A stretch of DNA of 64,000 bases from Paracidovorax oryzae ATCC 19882 (GCF_000687165.1 NZ_JMKU01000024.1:1-64000), one strand, 5' to 3'. Positions 1 to 8,608 are shown, counted from the stretch's first letter. Notes: generated by a model from the sequence alone, not told the origin. A program made the numbers and translations.

Positions 1-1
1 G

Positions 2-337
2 GCCGATGTGACGGACCGCAAGGGCGCCTTGCAGGCGCTGCAGCGCTGCAAGCCCGCGTTGGGTCAAGTGCGAAGCCTGCTGTGCGACAGCGGCTACGTG
101 GGCAAGCCGTTCGCGCAAGGTGTACAGGAGATCCTGGGTGGGCATGTGACGGTGCAGATCGCCAAGCGAAACGAGCTGCGCACGTTCAAGGTCATGCCCA
201 GGCGCTGGATCGTAGAGCGCAGTTTTGCCTGGTTGGAGAAGAACAGGAGGCTGTGGAAGAACTGCGAGCGATGGCTCAACACCAGCTTGCAGTTCGTCCA
301 CCTAGCGTTCCTGGTTCTCCTGATCAGGAGACTTTGA
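2..337 (+). mobile_element. IS5-family transposase, C-terminal part (cut by window edge)
   Basis: The reading frame is open from the window edge to the TGA at 335-337, so only the last about 111 residues of a DDE transposase are visible. Recognisable IS5-type pieces are ADVTDRKGAL (around the second catalytic Asp), LCDSGYVGKPF, and the C-terminal RRWIVERSFAWLEKNRRL block, which has the spaced R-E-K pattern holding the catalytic Glu. The gene runs towards the accessory cassette downstream, so it probably marks an insertion inside a former island. I could not identify the terminal inverted repeat after the stop with confidence, so the right end of the element is left undefined. Confidence 0.85.
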
Positions 338-418
338 ACACGTTCTTACACCGACGCCACAGTCACCGTACGCCGGACAGCGGCTGCCGACTCGAGGCGC
401 CTAGTGAAGGCAATCGTC

Positions 419-1252
419 TCAAGGCGGTGGCACCAGCGTGATCCCACTCGCGCTCAACGAATCCCGGATGTTCTTCAAGTATTTGGCGTAATCGTTGGCA
501 TCGTTGTCGTCCATGTCTACGACGTAGGTTGGCCGTTTGCGCACGCCATTCACCGAAGCGCCAACCACCCGCGCTTTCCATCCAACGTACGGGGGGTCGT
601 TCGCGATAGAAGTGTGGCGGAGCCAAACACGGTCGTGCATGTCACGGCAGTCGTAGAACGTGAACTGCCGAGTTCCCGATGAGCCTTGATAGTTTGCCTG
701 CAGGGCGGCATGAACAAGAGCCGCGACGGGTGCTCTGTAGCGATCAGGCAGCGCAGAAAAGTAGAAATCGACACGACGTGCGGCCCCGCCAACAATCTCA
801 GCAATTCCTGCCGCATAGTCCGCCGCCACCTCACTGCCAGGATGAAAGATGTACGGGTCAGCAATCACGCACCGCTCGGCATCCACAAGCCACGCCGACT
901 GGTGTGCCCTGAACTTGGTCCTGGCAACGGCTAGATTGCCATCGTTGATTGCTGTCAAGCTCGTCATGAAATTCGGAAGTTGCTGACCGACCTCACTTGG
1001 CATATTGCAGCGAACGGGTCTACGCAACAGCTCATCGACTTTCGCTTCGAGACGGTGAAGGTTGTGCCAGGGGCTACACCCGATATCCTCTGATAGCGGC
1101 CAATGGGTGCCGTTATCCAGCCATCGTTCTAATTGACGCAGCCACCAACTCACTTCATCACGCACCCGGCGGTTACTGAACCTGTCCGTCCACTCTTTGT
1201 CCTGAAGCTGATTAAATAGGCGCTCAAAACGCTCTTTCAAATCACGATCCAT
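419..1252 (-). CDS. Hypothetical protein with PLD-like (MIT_C-like) C-terminal half
   Basis: The product is 277 residues. The ATG at 1252 sits a few bases after a strong GGAGG ribosome-binding site. The N-terminal third is charged and helical, without a recognisable domain. The C-terminal half carries IADPYIF, an HDRVWLR motif and GASVNGVRKRPTYVV, an order seen in phospholipase-D-like domains of the MIT_C type, where an HDR motif precedes a G-S-N strand. That assignment is inference from motif order. It is the last gene of a three-gene minus-strand set with the membrane protein (76 bp upstream) and the DUF4747-type protein. Base composition is visibly less GC-rich than the core genes. Function is unknown; an effector or sensor of a defence-type cassette is plausible. 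Confidence 0.6.
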   Translation of the reverse strand: MDRDLKERFERLFNQLQDKEWTDRFSNRRVRDEVSWWLRQLERWLDNGTHWPLSEDIGCSPWHNLHRLEAKVDELLRRPVRCNMPSEVGQQLPNFMTSLTAINDGNLAVARTKFRAHQSAWLVDAERCVIADPYIFHPGSEVAADYAAGIAEIVGGAARRVDFYFSALPDRYRAPVAALVHAALQANYQGSSGTRQFTFYDCRDMHDRVWLRHTSIANDPPYVGWKARVVGASVNGVRKRPTYVVDMDDNDANDYAKYLKNIRDSLSASGITLVPPP

Positions 1253-1328
1253 CCGTCCTCCACTGCTACTGCAAATGTGCAGGGCTGGCTTATGCGAGCC
1301 CTGTCATCAACGATTTAAATGGGGGCAG

Positions 1329-1907
1329 TCATTGCCCTTGTTGGTCACCTTGCTTGTTTTGATCCCAGGGCGTGGTTAGCCGCTGATGCATCTCGTACAT
1401 GGTCGCAATACGGAACACATGCAAACCAATTGCCATAACGGATGTTATGGCATACAGGAACACCGCATAGCATGCAGCGCCCCAGATAGCATTTATCACG
1501 GGGAGAACGGAGAGGAGTTGCTCTGGCAGAGGGGCTTTGAACCACATGCCCCTTGAAATTAGGGCTAGGAGCAACGCTATCACTTGCACAAAAATGAAGT
1601 GCACGAAAGTCGCGCACAGTTCTCGATAGACGGTAGGCTGCTTAGGGTTATCCTCCGGCGCGGCCAGCGAAGCCTTGAACCGTTCATCGCCGAACCCTAC
1701 GAAGATTGCAAAGCCCCCGAGTGTGAAACCAAGCAGATTCGGCAGCACACTGATGACGGTATCCCACCAAAGTGGCTCACTCCATGAGCCCCAGCAAAAA
1801 GGTGTGATTGCCAACGCGGCATGCAGGTAACGTGAGCGCCACACAGCGCGCCAACCACCATAGGCGCTCCAGTAGCGCCTCATGATGGTGTCTGATTGTG
1901 AAGTCAT
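1329..1907 (-). CDS. Four-TM membrane protein of the accessory cassette
   Basis: The product is 192 residues with about four hydrophobic segments (around residues 28-45, 50-70, 98-118 and 130-165). A short soluble loop with GFGDERFKASLA follows TM2, and the C-terminus is polar and Gln-rich. No signal peptide or catalytic motif is apparent. The ATG at 1907 lies 17 bp after the stop of the DUF4747-type gene, with GAGG upstream, so the two are probably translationally coupled. The LPNLLGFTLGG segment and the position next to a DUF4747 gene suggest that the two form a conserved pair, but this is recollection and not a search. A membrane effector or anchor role is inference. Confidence 0.6.
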   Translation of the reverse strand: MTSQSDTIMRRYWSAYGGWRAVWRSRYLHAALAITPFCWGSWSEPLWWDTVISVLPNLLGFTLGGFAIFVGFGDERFKASLAAPEDNPKQPTVYRELCATFVHFIFVQVIALLLALISRGMWFKAPLPEQLLSVLPVINAIWGAACYAVFLYAITSVMAIGLHVFRIATMYEMHQRLTTPWDQNKQGDQQGQ

Positions 1908-1924
1908 GCGACGCCTCAGCTGAG

Positions 1925-2782
1925 CTATGCAGCGGAGCGCTGAAGAACGTCAGCCACGGTTTCAACCTCCGTGTTGACGTATTCATGGCGCAGCATGGGA
2001 CGTGCCTTCGTCGAATCTTCTACTGGCAACCCGTCGGAAGTTCGCCCTCGGCCATATACCGATCCGTTGGTTGCCGCGACCTCGGCCATCTCCCTAGTCT
2101 CCTCGTCCGGCTCAACCACGGCGTTCTTGGCGTGGAACAGCTCAAGCCTTGCCTTAGTGGTCCTCTGCTCCTCTAGCTTGCGCAACCATCGAGCCTCTGC
2201 GCTTTCGCCATCATCTGGGTTGGGACGAACAAGCTCAATCCTCAGGTACTCCAAACCGGGGAGCCCCAATATGTCGTCAACCGATGACGACTCCGGCACG
2301 GCCGTTACGGAAATCTCGGGGAAGTCGAATTCCAATGCCGTGCTTTGCAAGATCGATTCGAGGAATTTCGCCGCAATGGGGGGGGCGAACGAGTTCTTTT
2401 GATCCTTGGCAACGTACCAGAGTTGGTGCCGACGCGCGTTGAAGACAAAGGGGATGCTCTGCAAGTGCGGCAGGAGATGCCCAGGAATTCTGATGGCCTC
2501 GATTTCATCTTCGGTCGCAGGCTCCTTCGTTTCCGAGTTGAACCAGGGCTCGGCGGCATTCAACTTCACGAAGCGATATATGTCGCCCGACAGATAGATA
2601 TCTCGGCCTTGTCCACGAGGCTTGCTCAATGTCCCAAGCATTGCGCCATGCAATGATCCCAGTCGAATGATGGAGCGGCGACGGAACGCCTTCTGGATCA
2701 ATTCGATGTACCGATCCGTGGGATGTGGTGCATGCAGCGCAATGTTGAGCGCCGCAAGGGTGATCCTGCGACCCTGAGCCAT
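1925..2782 (-). CDS. DUF4747-type protein
   Basis: The product is 285 residues, starting at ATG 2782 behind a GGGGGAG ribosome-binding site. Hallmarks that match my recollection of DUF4747 are an N-terminal RRITLAALNIALH, GDIYRFVKL followed by PWFN, IPFVFN in the middle, and the conserved RPNPDD motif near residues 190-200. A C-terminal STKARPMLRHEY block precedes the last helix. The biochemical function of the family is not known to me. It heads a minus-strand operon with a membrane protein and a PLD-like protein, beside a recombinase remnant and a tRNA gene. That setting fits a mobile cargo, possibly anti-phage. No reverse transcriptase, nuclease or kinase domain is visible. Confidence 0.7.
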   Translation of the reverse strand: MAQGRRITLAALNIALHAPHPTDRYIELIQKAFRRRSIIRLGSLHGAMLGTLSKPRGQGRDIYLSGDIYRFVKLNAAEPWFNSETKEPATEDEIEAIRIPGHLLPHLQSIPFVFNARRHQLWYVAKDQKNSFAPPIAAKFLESILQSTALEFDFPEISVTAVPESSSVDDILGLPGLEYLRIELVRPNPDDGESAEARWLRKLEEQRTTKARLELFHAKNAVVEPDEETREMAEVAATNGSVYGRGRTSDGLPVEDSTKARPMLRHEYVNTEVETVADVLQRSAA

Positions 2783-2825
2783 ATAGTCTCCCCCTGATTG
2801 TTTCTACAAACTGAGGGGCCAATGG

Positions 2826-3141
2826 TAGTCCAAGATGAGCTGGCCGCCTCCGTGCAGTAGCCCGAACGCAAGCTATGCCCCGCCACTGACTTCGCGGCCT
2901 CCGCGCTCTTAACATGGCTCGTAACACCCTTGAGCACCAGGGCCACCGACTGCGGCGTCAGTTCCCTGCCGCTGGTAATCTGGTCATGACAGTTGATCGG
3001 CCGGAACACCGGCCCCCGCTCGATCCCACTGAGCGCCAGCCACTTCTCCAGCGCCTTGACCGGACAACGCGAGGACTTTGCGCAGGGGATGAATACCGTG
3101 TGCCCCTTCTCCTGCTTGGTTTTCGTGCGTCGAATTGCCAT
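2826..3141 (-). pseudogene. Truncated tyrosine recombinase (phage-type integrase) remnant
   Basis: In this frame the translation contains RRTKTKQEKGHTVFIPCA, CPVKALEKWLALSGI, GRELTPQSVALVLKG and then GHSLRSGYCTEAA. These are the typical pieces of the C-terminal catalytic domain of site-specific tyrosine recombinases, including the H-x-x-R box. Homology stops abruptly after TEAA near 2830; the following residues and the expected catalytic Tyr region are missing. The N-terminal half is also absent, although an ATG with AGGAG lies at 3141. The break is directly before the promoter and ribosome-binding region of the DUF4747-type gene, so recombination here probably joined the cassette to the old integrase. 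The limits given are approximate. Confidence 0.75.
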
Positions 3142-3529
3142 GTGGCGTGCTCCTGTGTAGAAATGAGAAGCGCACAGCAGTGCAGGCTTCCACGACCGGA
3201 GGCGGTCAGAGACTTGGCAATCAGCGAGGGGCGGACAAATCAACCCTGTCGACGAGGGCGCTGCTGTGCGAGTGGATACCGTTCGCTACGCAATGACTTG
3301 GAGCAACGGATTTTTAACCGTACCACGGGGCTAATTCGCAGATCGAGCACTGAAAAACTTTGCAGCCCTGCACAGACTGCGATGGCTCAGCGTGATGGAG
3401 CTTGGAGCAGACCTGAAAAGACAAAAGCCGCAACGATTGCTCGCTGCGGCTTTTGATATTTGCTTTGTTAAGTGCTAACTGCTAAAAATTTTAAATTCCC
3501 TTAGCAACCAAGCACTTACGAGCTTTGTA
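3142..3529. other. Gene-free stretch between integrase remnant and tRNA-Ser
   Basis: I see no convincing coding region here. The sequence is less GC-rich than the core genome, and apart from the hairpin at 3423-3454 it shows no structure I recognise. It is the flank where an island attachment site would be expected, because it lies on the 3' side of the tRNA gene. I found no second copy of the tRNA 3' end in the leftward 3.5 kb. Confidence 0.5.
3423..3454 (-). terminator. Hairpin terminator downstream of tRNA-Ser
   Basis: The stem GCCGCA/TGCGGC is flanked by A and T runs on both sides, so it can work in either direction. It lies about 75 bp beyond the 3' end of the tRNA-Ser gene in its direction of transcription, and probably ends that transcript. 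Confidence 0.6.
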
Positions 3530-3619
<90 letters not shown>

Positions 3620-3630
3620 GGAAGCCCGCA

Positions 3631-3636
3631 AGTATA
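3631..3636 (-). promoter_or_regulatory. Putative -10 box for tRNA-Ser
   Basis: TATACT on the minus strand lies 11 bases upstream of the mature tRNA 5' end. I do not see a good -35 hexamer, so this is tentative. Confidence 0.35.
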
Positions 3637-3718
3637 GCAGTGATTCCGGTAGCTTCCCGCGAACTGGTGCAGGAATTTTTTCGGGCAGCCGGGGCACCGC
3701 CTGCCCCACGGTCCGCGC

Positions 3719-4633
3719 TCAGGGCCGTTGCGCGCCCTGCACCATCTTCATCGCGGAGGTGATGAGGGTGGAGACCTCGGTCATGTTGCTGGGCACGACC
3801 AGGGTGGTGGTGGCGTCCGCGGCCACGCGGCTGTAGGCGTCCACGGCGCGCTCCGCCACCTTGAGCTGCACGGCCTGTTCGCCGCCGGGCTGGCGGATGG
3901 CGGCGGCCACGCGCTCGATGGCCTGGGCGGTGGCCTCGGCCACGGCGGTGATGGAGGCGGCCTCGCCCTGGGCGTTGTTGATCTGCGCCTGCTTCTCGCC
4001 TTCGGAGCGGGCGATGAAGGCCTCGCGCTCGCCGGTGGCGATGTTGATCTGCTCCTGGCGGCGGCCTTCGGATGCGGCGATGAGTGCGCGCTTCTCGCGC
4101 TCTGCGGTGATCTGCTGCTGCATGGCGCGCAGGATTTCGTTGGGTGGCGTCAGGTCCTTGATCTCGTAGCGCAGCACCTTCACGCCCCAGTTGAGGGCTG
4201 CCTCGTCGATGGCGGCGACCACCTGGGCGTTGATCATGTCGCGTTCCTCGAAGGTCTTGTCGAGCTCCAGCTTGCCGATCACGCTGCGCAGGGACGTCTG
4301 TGCGAGCTGCGTGACGGCCATGATGTAGTTGCTCGATCCGTAGCTCGCGCGCATGGGGTCGGTGACCTGGAAGTAGAGGATGCCGTCCACCTGCAGCTGG
4401 GTGTTGTCGCGCGTGATGCAGACCTGGCTGGGGACATCCAGCGGGATTTCCTTGAGGCTGTGCTTGTAGGCGACGCGATCGACGAAGGGCACCAGGAAGT
4501 TGAGCCCGGGCGTGAGCGTGCCGGCGTACTTGCCCAGCCGCTCCTTGACCCAGGCGTTCTGCTGGGGCACGACCTTGATGGAGCGTGCGACGAAGATGCC
4601 GGCGATGACGAAGAGGATGAGGGCGATTTCCAT
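3719..4633 (-). CDS. SPFH/stomatin-like membrane protein (QmcA family)
   Basis: The product is 304 residues. A single N-terminal hydrophobic helix (about 3-19) anchors it in the inner membrane. An SPFH/prohibitin domain follows, with VVPQQNAWVKERLGKY, GLNFLVPFVDRV, and a long region rich in Ala, Glu and Gln (about 170-250) expected to be coiled coil. Such proteins form large membrane-microdomain scaffolds and influence FtsH or other membrane proteases. The upstream neighbour is an NfeD-type protein, the usual partner, in the same orientation with a gap of about 135 bp. The length matches QmcA/YbbK (about 305). The ATG at 4633 begins directly with the membrane helix, which supports the start. 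Confidence 0.9.
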   Translation of the reverse strand: MEIALILFVIAGIFVARSIKVVPQQNAWVKERLGKYAGTLTPGLNFLVPFVDRVAYKHSLKEIPLDVPSQVCITRDNTQLQVDGILYFQVTDPMRASYGSSNYIMAVTQLAQTSLRSVIGKLELDKTFEERDMINAQVVAAIDEAALNWGVKVLRYEIKDLTPPNEILRAMQQQITAEREKRALIAASEGRRQEQINIATGEREAFIARSEGEKQAQINNAQGEAASITAVAEATAQAIERVAAAIRQPGGEQAVQLKVAERAVDAYSRVAADATTTLVVPSNMTEVSTLITSAMKMVQGAQRP

Positions 4634-4768
4634 GGAGTCCTTTGCTGCCCTGGAGCCGGGCGGGGAAGGGGATTGAAGGAACCCTGCGCCGGGGCGCAGG
4701 CGGAAGGAAAAAAGCGCAGGGCGGCAATGCGGCCGCGTGGCCGGGCCGGAGGGCGTGGCGCGCGCCGC

Positions 4769-5212
4769 TCAGGCGGCCGCGTCCACCACCAGCCGGTTCC
4801 CGACCACCTCCGCCACGCGGTAGGTGCCGGGCAGGGCGGTGGCCGCGCCCGCCGGGCCGCTGCGCAGCACCACCGTCCACTGCGCGCCGCGGTAGCGCAC
4901 CTGGGCCGTGCCGTCAGGGTTCCATGCAGGCACCTGCACGGTTTCGCCGACGTCGAGGTTCACGTCGCGGTTGCTCGCGGCGGGCTGCACGGCGGCCATG
5001 CGGCGGCGGCGCAACTGGTGGCAGGCGATGACGCCGCCCGCGCCCACGCAGGCGGCTGCCACGAGCTGCGTGGTGATCGGCAGGCCGGCGTGGGCCGCCA
5101 GTGCGCCGGCCACGAGGCCGACGGCCAGCATGAGCAGGTAGAAGGTGCCCGTCACGAGTTCGGCGGCGACCATGGCGCCGGCCATCAGCCACCATAGGGT
5201 GGAATGCTGCAT
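4769..5212 (-). CDS. NfeD-family membrane protein
   Basis: The product is 147 residues from ATG 5212. I prefer this over an in-frame start 22 codons upstream, because GGAGG lies about 9 bases before it and the protein then starts MQHSTLWWLMAGA. Two or three hydrophobic segments (about 5-25, 30-48 and 55-70) are followed by a soluble domain of about 65 residues (DVGETVQVPAWN onward). That domain has the pattern of the NfeD OB-fold. This is the short NfeD form without the serine-protease domain, similar to E. coli YbbJ. It pairs with the SPFH protein downstream; the two are believed to assemble together at membrane microdomains. Confidence 0.85.
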   Translation of the reverse strand: MQHSTLWWLMAGAMVAAELVTGTFYLLMLAVGLVAGALAAHAGLPITTQLVAAACVGAGGVIACHQLRRRRMAAVQPAASNRDVNLDVGETVQVPAWNPDGTAQVRYRGAQWTVVLRSGPAGAATALPGTYRVAEVVGNRLVVDAAA

Positions 5213-5283
5213 CACGGGTGTCCTCCTCGCGTGTCCGTGCCCGGCGGAGCCGGTGCTTTCCCGTCCATTCTGGGTCAAATGCC

Positions 5284-5306
5284 GATGTCTTCAAAGGGAT
5301 GACATC
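5284..5306. promoter_or_regulatory. Inverted repeat upstream of the decarboxylase gene
   Basis: GATGTC (5284-5289) and GACATC (5301-5306) form an inverted repeat with an 11-base gap. It sits between the divergent nfeD-like and decarboxylase genes, just upstream of a possible -10 hexamer TACACT at 5316-5321. It could be an operator for the decarboxylase. There is no direct evidence for a binding protein. Confidence 0.3.
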
Positions 5307-5366
5307 GTTATTCCTTACACTTCGCGCCTATTTCGTTTTTTGGGCCCGCTTGCTCGGAGGCTGTGC

Positions 5367-7748
5367 ATGAAATTCCGCTTTCCCATCGTCATCATCGACG
5401 AGGACTACCGTTCCGAGAACACTTCGGGCCTGGGTATCCGGGCCCTAGCGCAGGCGATCGAGGCCGAGGGGTTCGAGGTGCTCGGCGTGACGAGCTACGG
5501 TGACCTGTCGCAGTTCGCGCAGCAGCAGAGCCGGGCGAGCGCCTTCATCCTGTCGATCGACGACGAGGAGTTCACGCTGGGCTCGGGGCTGGACCCGATC
5601 GTGCTGAGCCTGCGCAACTTCATCACCCAGGTGCGCCGCAAGAACGCCGACGTGCCGATCTACGTGCACGGCGAGACCAAGACCGCGCGCCACCTGCCCA
5701 ACGATATCCTGCGCGAGCTGCACGGCTTCATCCACATGTTCGAGGACACGCCGGAGTTCGTGGCCAAGCACATCATCCGCGAGGCCAAGAGCTACCTGGA
5801 GAGCGTGCAGCCGCCGTTCTTCAAGGCACTGCTGGACTATGCGGAAGACGGCTCGTACTCCTGGCACTGCCCGGGCCATTCCGGCGGCGTGGCCTTCCTC
5901 AAGAGTCCCGTGGGCCAGATGTTCCACCAGTTCTTCGGCGAGAACATGCTGCGTGCGGACGTGTGCAACGCCGTGGAGGAACTGGGCCAGCTGCTGGACC
6001 ACAACGGGGCCATCGGCGAATCCGAGCGCAACGCGGCGCGCATCTTCAACGCCGACCACTGCTTCTTCGTGACCAACGGCACGAGCACCTCGAACAAGAT
6101 GGTGTGGCACCACACGGTGGCGCCGGGCGACGTGGTGGTGGTGGATCGCAACTGCCACAAGTCCATCCTGCACTCGATCATCATGACCGGGGCGATCCCC
6201 GTGTTCCTGAAGCCCACGCGCAACCACTTCGGCATCATCGGCCCGATCCCGCAGGCCGAGTTCGAGAGGGACGCGATCCAGGCGAAGATCCGCGCCAACC
6301 CGCTGCTCAAGGGCGTGGACGCCACGACGGTGAAGCCGCGCGTGATGACGATCACGCAATCGACCTACGACGGCGTGCTCTACAACACCGAGACCATCAA
6401 ATCGATGATGGACGGCTACGTGGACAACCTGCACTTCGACGAGGCCTGGCTGCCGCATGCGGCATTCCACCCGTTCTACGGCAGCTACCACGCCATGGGC
6501 AAGAAGCGTGCGCGCCCGAAGCATTCCGTGGTGTATGCGACGCAGTCCATCCACAAGCTGCTGGCCGGCATCAGCCAGGCGAGCCACGTGCTGGTGCAGG
6601 ATTCGCAGACGGTGAAGCTGGACCGCCCGCTCTTCAACGAGGCGTACCTGATGCATACCTCGACCAGCCCGCAGTACAGCATCATCGCCAGCTGCGACGT
6701 GGCCGCGGCCATGATGGAGCCGCCCGGCGGCACGGCCCTCGTGGAAGAAAGCCTGCTCGAAGCCCTGGACTTCCGCCGCGCCATGCGCAAGGTGGAAGAG
6801 GAGTTCGGCAAGGACGACTGGTGGTTCAAGGTCTGGGGCCCCGAGAAGATGGCCGACGAGGGCGTGGGCCGCGCCGAGGACTGGATCATCCGCAGCGACG
6901 GCAAGGGCAAGAAGAACGGCAGCAAGTGGCATGGCTTCGGCCAGTTGGCCGATGGCTTCAACATGCTGGACCCGATCAAGTCCACCATCGTCACGCCCGG
7001 GCTGAACCTGGACGGCAAGTTCGACAAGACCGGCATTCCCGCGTCCATCGTGACCAAGTACCTGGCCGAGCACGGCGTGGTGGTGGAGAAGACGGGGCTC
7101 TACAGCTTCTTCATCATGTTCACCATCGGCATCACCAAGGGCCGCTGGAACACGCTGCTGGCCGCGCTGCAGCAGTTCAAGGACGACTACGAGAAGAACC
7201 AGCCGATGTGGCGCATCCTTCCGGAGTTCTGCCAGCAGCACAAGCGCTACGAGCGCATGGGCCTGAAGGACCTGTGCCAGCACGTGCACGCGCTCTATGC
7301 CAAGTACGACATCGCGCGGCTGACGACCGAGATGTACCTGTCGGACCTGACGCCGGCGATGAAGCCCAGCGACGCCTATGCGCACATCGCGCACCGCAAG
7401 ACCGAGCGCGTGGAGATCGACCACCTGGAAGGCCGCATCACCACCAGCCTGATCACGCCGTACCCGCCGGGCATCCCGCTGCTGATCCCGGGCGAGGTCT
7501 TCAACAAGAAGATCGTGGACTACCTCAAGTTCGCGCGCGAGTTCGCCAAGCTCTGCCCGGGCTTCGAGACCGACATCCACGGCCTGGTGGAAATCGAGGA
7601 CGACAACGGCCACGTGCGCTACTACGCCGACTGCGTGACGCGGGTGGAGCAGCCCAAGCCGGGCCGCCGCGGCGGCCGCAAGGATGCGCCCCAGGCCGAG
7701 GACATCGTGCAGGTGGGCAGCGACGGACCGTTCGGCCGGAAGGTCTGA
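5367..7748 (+). CDS. PLP-dependent Orn/Lys/Arg decarboxylase (fold III)
   Basis: The product is 793 residues from ATG 5367, which has GGAGG 6 bases upstream; the longer reading frame from 5145 has no such site. Domain order is an N-terminal response-regulator-like wing (about 1-130), the aspartate-aminotransferase-fold catalytic domain, and a C-terminal domain ending in a basic GRRGGRKDA tail. The PLP lysine is Lys397 in QSIHKLLAG, and HFDEAWLPHA carries the pyridine-contacting Asp. The enzyme decarboxylates a basic amino acid to a diamine or agmatine, with a role in polyamine supply or acid resistance. Length and motifs do not let me choose between lysine, ornithine and arginine. A clear terminator follows, so it is monocistronic. 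Confidence 0.92.
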   Translation: MKFRFPIVIIDEDYRSENTSGLGIRALAQAIEAEGFEVLGVTSYGDLSQFAQQQSRASAFILSIDDEEFTLGSGLDPIVLSLRNFITQVRRKNADVPIYVHGETKTARHLPNDILRELHGFIHMFEDTPEFVAKHIIREAKSYLESVQPPFFKALLDYAEDGSYSWHCPGHSGGVAFLKSPVGQMFHQFFGENMLRADVCNAVEELGQLLDHNGAIGESERNAARIFNADHCFFVTNGTSTSNKMVWHHTVAPGDVVVVDRNCHKSILHSIIMTGAIPVFLKPTRNHFGIIGPIPQAEFERDAIQAKIRANPLLKGVDATTVKPRVMTITQSTYDGVLYNTETIKSMMDGYVDNLHFDEAWLPHAAFHPFYGSYHAMGKKRARPKHSVVYATQSIHKLLAGISQASHVLVQDSQTVKLDRPLFNEAYLMHTSTSPQYSIIASCDVAAAMMEPPGGTALVEESLLEALDFRRAMRKVEEEFGKDDWWFKVWGPEKMADEGVGRAEDWIIRSDGKGKKNGSKWHGFGQLADGFNMLDPIKSTIVTPGLNLDGKFDKTGIPASIVTKYLAEHGVVVEKTGLYSFFIMFTIGITKGRWNTLLAALQQFKDDYEKNQPMWRILPEFCQQHKRYERMGLKDLCQHVHALYAKYDIARLTTEMYLSDLTPAMKPSDAYAHIAHRKTERVEIDHLEGRITTSLITPYPPGIPLLIPGEVFNKKIVDYLKFAREFAKLCPGFETDIHGLVEIEDDNGHVRYYADCVTRVEQPKPGRRGGRKDAPQAEDIVQVGSDGPFGRKV

Positions 7749-7780
7749 CCGCCGCGAGGCAGGCCGCATCGGCCCTGGAA

Positions 7781-7815
7781 ACCCGGTGGCGCGCAAGCGC
7801 CTCCGGGTTTTTTTG
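7781..7815 (+). terminator. Rho-independent terminator after the decarboxylase
   Basis: The stem AACCCGG...CCGGGTT, extended by GGCGC/GCGCC around a GCAA loop, ends in a run of seven T. It lies 33 bp after the decarboxylase stop. Confidence 0.85.
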
Positions 7816-7924
7816 CGTGGAGCGGCCGTGGCGCTGAATCCAGGCGGCCCCGTGGCCCGTATGAGTGTGCAGCCGCACGAATCGTCGGGCGGCGGTCCAC
7901 CCCCATGATCCAACGGAGACTTCC

Positions 7925-8485
7925 ATGACCTTCCGCCTGAATGCCCGCCTCGCCGCCGCCAGCCTCACCCTCGCCCTGTCTGCAGCCGCCATGCCTGCCC
8001 TCGCTCAGGTGACCGTCGGTGGCGCGCCGATGTTCCCCACCAAGGACATCATCGACAACGCGGTGAATTCGAAAGATCACACCACGCTGGTCGCTGCCGT
8101 GAAGGCCGCGGGCCTGGTGGATACGCTCAAGGGCCCGGGGCCGTTCACGGTGTTCGCGCCCACCAACGCGGCCTTCGCCGCGCTGCCGGCCGGCACGGTC
8201 GATACGCTGCTGAAGCCGGAAAACAAGGCCACGCTGACCAAGGTGCTGACCTACCACGTCGTGCCGGGCAAGATCGATGCGGCCGCGCTGTCGAAGATGA
8301 TCGCGGATGGCAAGGGCTCGGCCAGCCTGAAGACCGTGGCCGGCGGCACGCTGACGGCCAGGGCCAGCGGTTCGTCGATCGCGCTGACGGATGAAAAGGG
8401 CGGCACGTCCACCGTCACCATCCCCGATGTCTACCAATCCAACGGGGTGATCCACGTCGTGGACAAGGTGCTGCTGCCCCAGTGA
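7925..8485 (+). CDS. Secreted fasciclin-domain protein
   Basis: The product is 186 residues. A Sec signal peptide (about 1-28, cleavage after PALAQ) precedes one FAS1 domain. The two FAS1 boxes are visible: GPFTVFAPTNAAFAALP near residue 80 and VTIPDVYQSNGVIHVVDKVLLP at the C-terminus. The region between carries TYHVVPG. FAS1 proteins are usually extracellular or periplasmic adhesion modules. ATG 7925 has GGAG 8 bases upstream. It stands between two terminators, so it is probably transcribed alone. No lipobox or membrane anchor is present. Confidence 0.92.
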   Translation: MTFRLNARLAAASLTLALSAAAMPALAQVTVGGAPMFPTKDIIDNAVNSKDHTTLVAAVKAAGLVDTLKGPGPFTVFAPTNAAFAALPAGTVDTLLKPENKATLTKVLTYHVVPGKIDAAALSKMIADGKGSASLKTVAGGTLTARASGSSIALTDEKGGTSTVTIPDVYQSNGVIHVVDKVLLPQ

Positions 8486-8514
8486 CAGCAGATCCGCAGG
8501 AGGCCTGGATGCGC

Positions 8515-8556
8515 AAAAAGCCGCAAGGGCCCCCTACGGGGAACCTTGCGGCTTTT
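8515..8556. terminator. Bidirectional terminator between the fasciclin gene and fabI
   Basis: The long stem AAGCCGCAAGG/CCTTGCGGCTT is flanked by A and T runs on both sides. It lies in the convergent gap and can end both transcripts. Confidence 0.85.
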
Positions 8557-8608
8557 CTCGCGGGGACATCGGCCCGGCCCTTGCCGGCGTGCCGATGCGG
8601 CCCGGCGG

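Noticed and set aside
2698-3243. Full 181-codon frame as an intact integrase
   Set aside because: Only the part matching the recombinase catalytic domain up to TEAA is homologous; both N-terminal half and Tyr region are missing.
5445-7913. Long minus-strand frame opposite the decarboxylase gene
   Set aside because: Antisense to a gene with a clear ribosome-binding site, active-site Lys and terminator.
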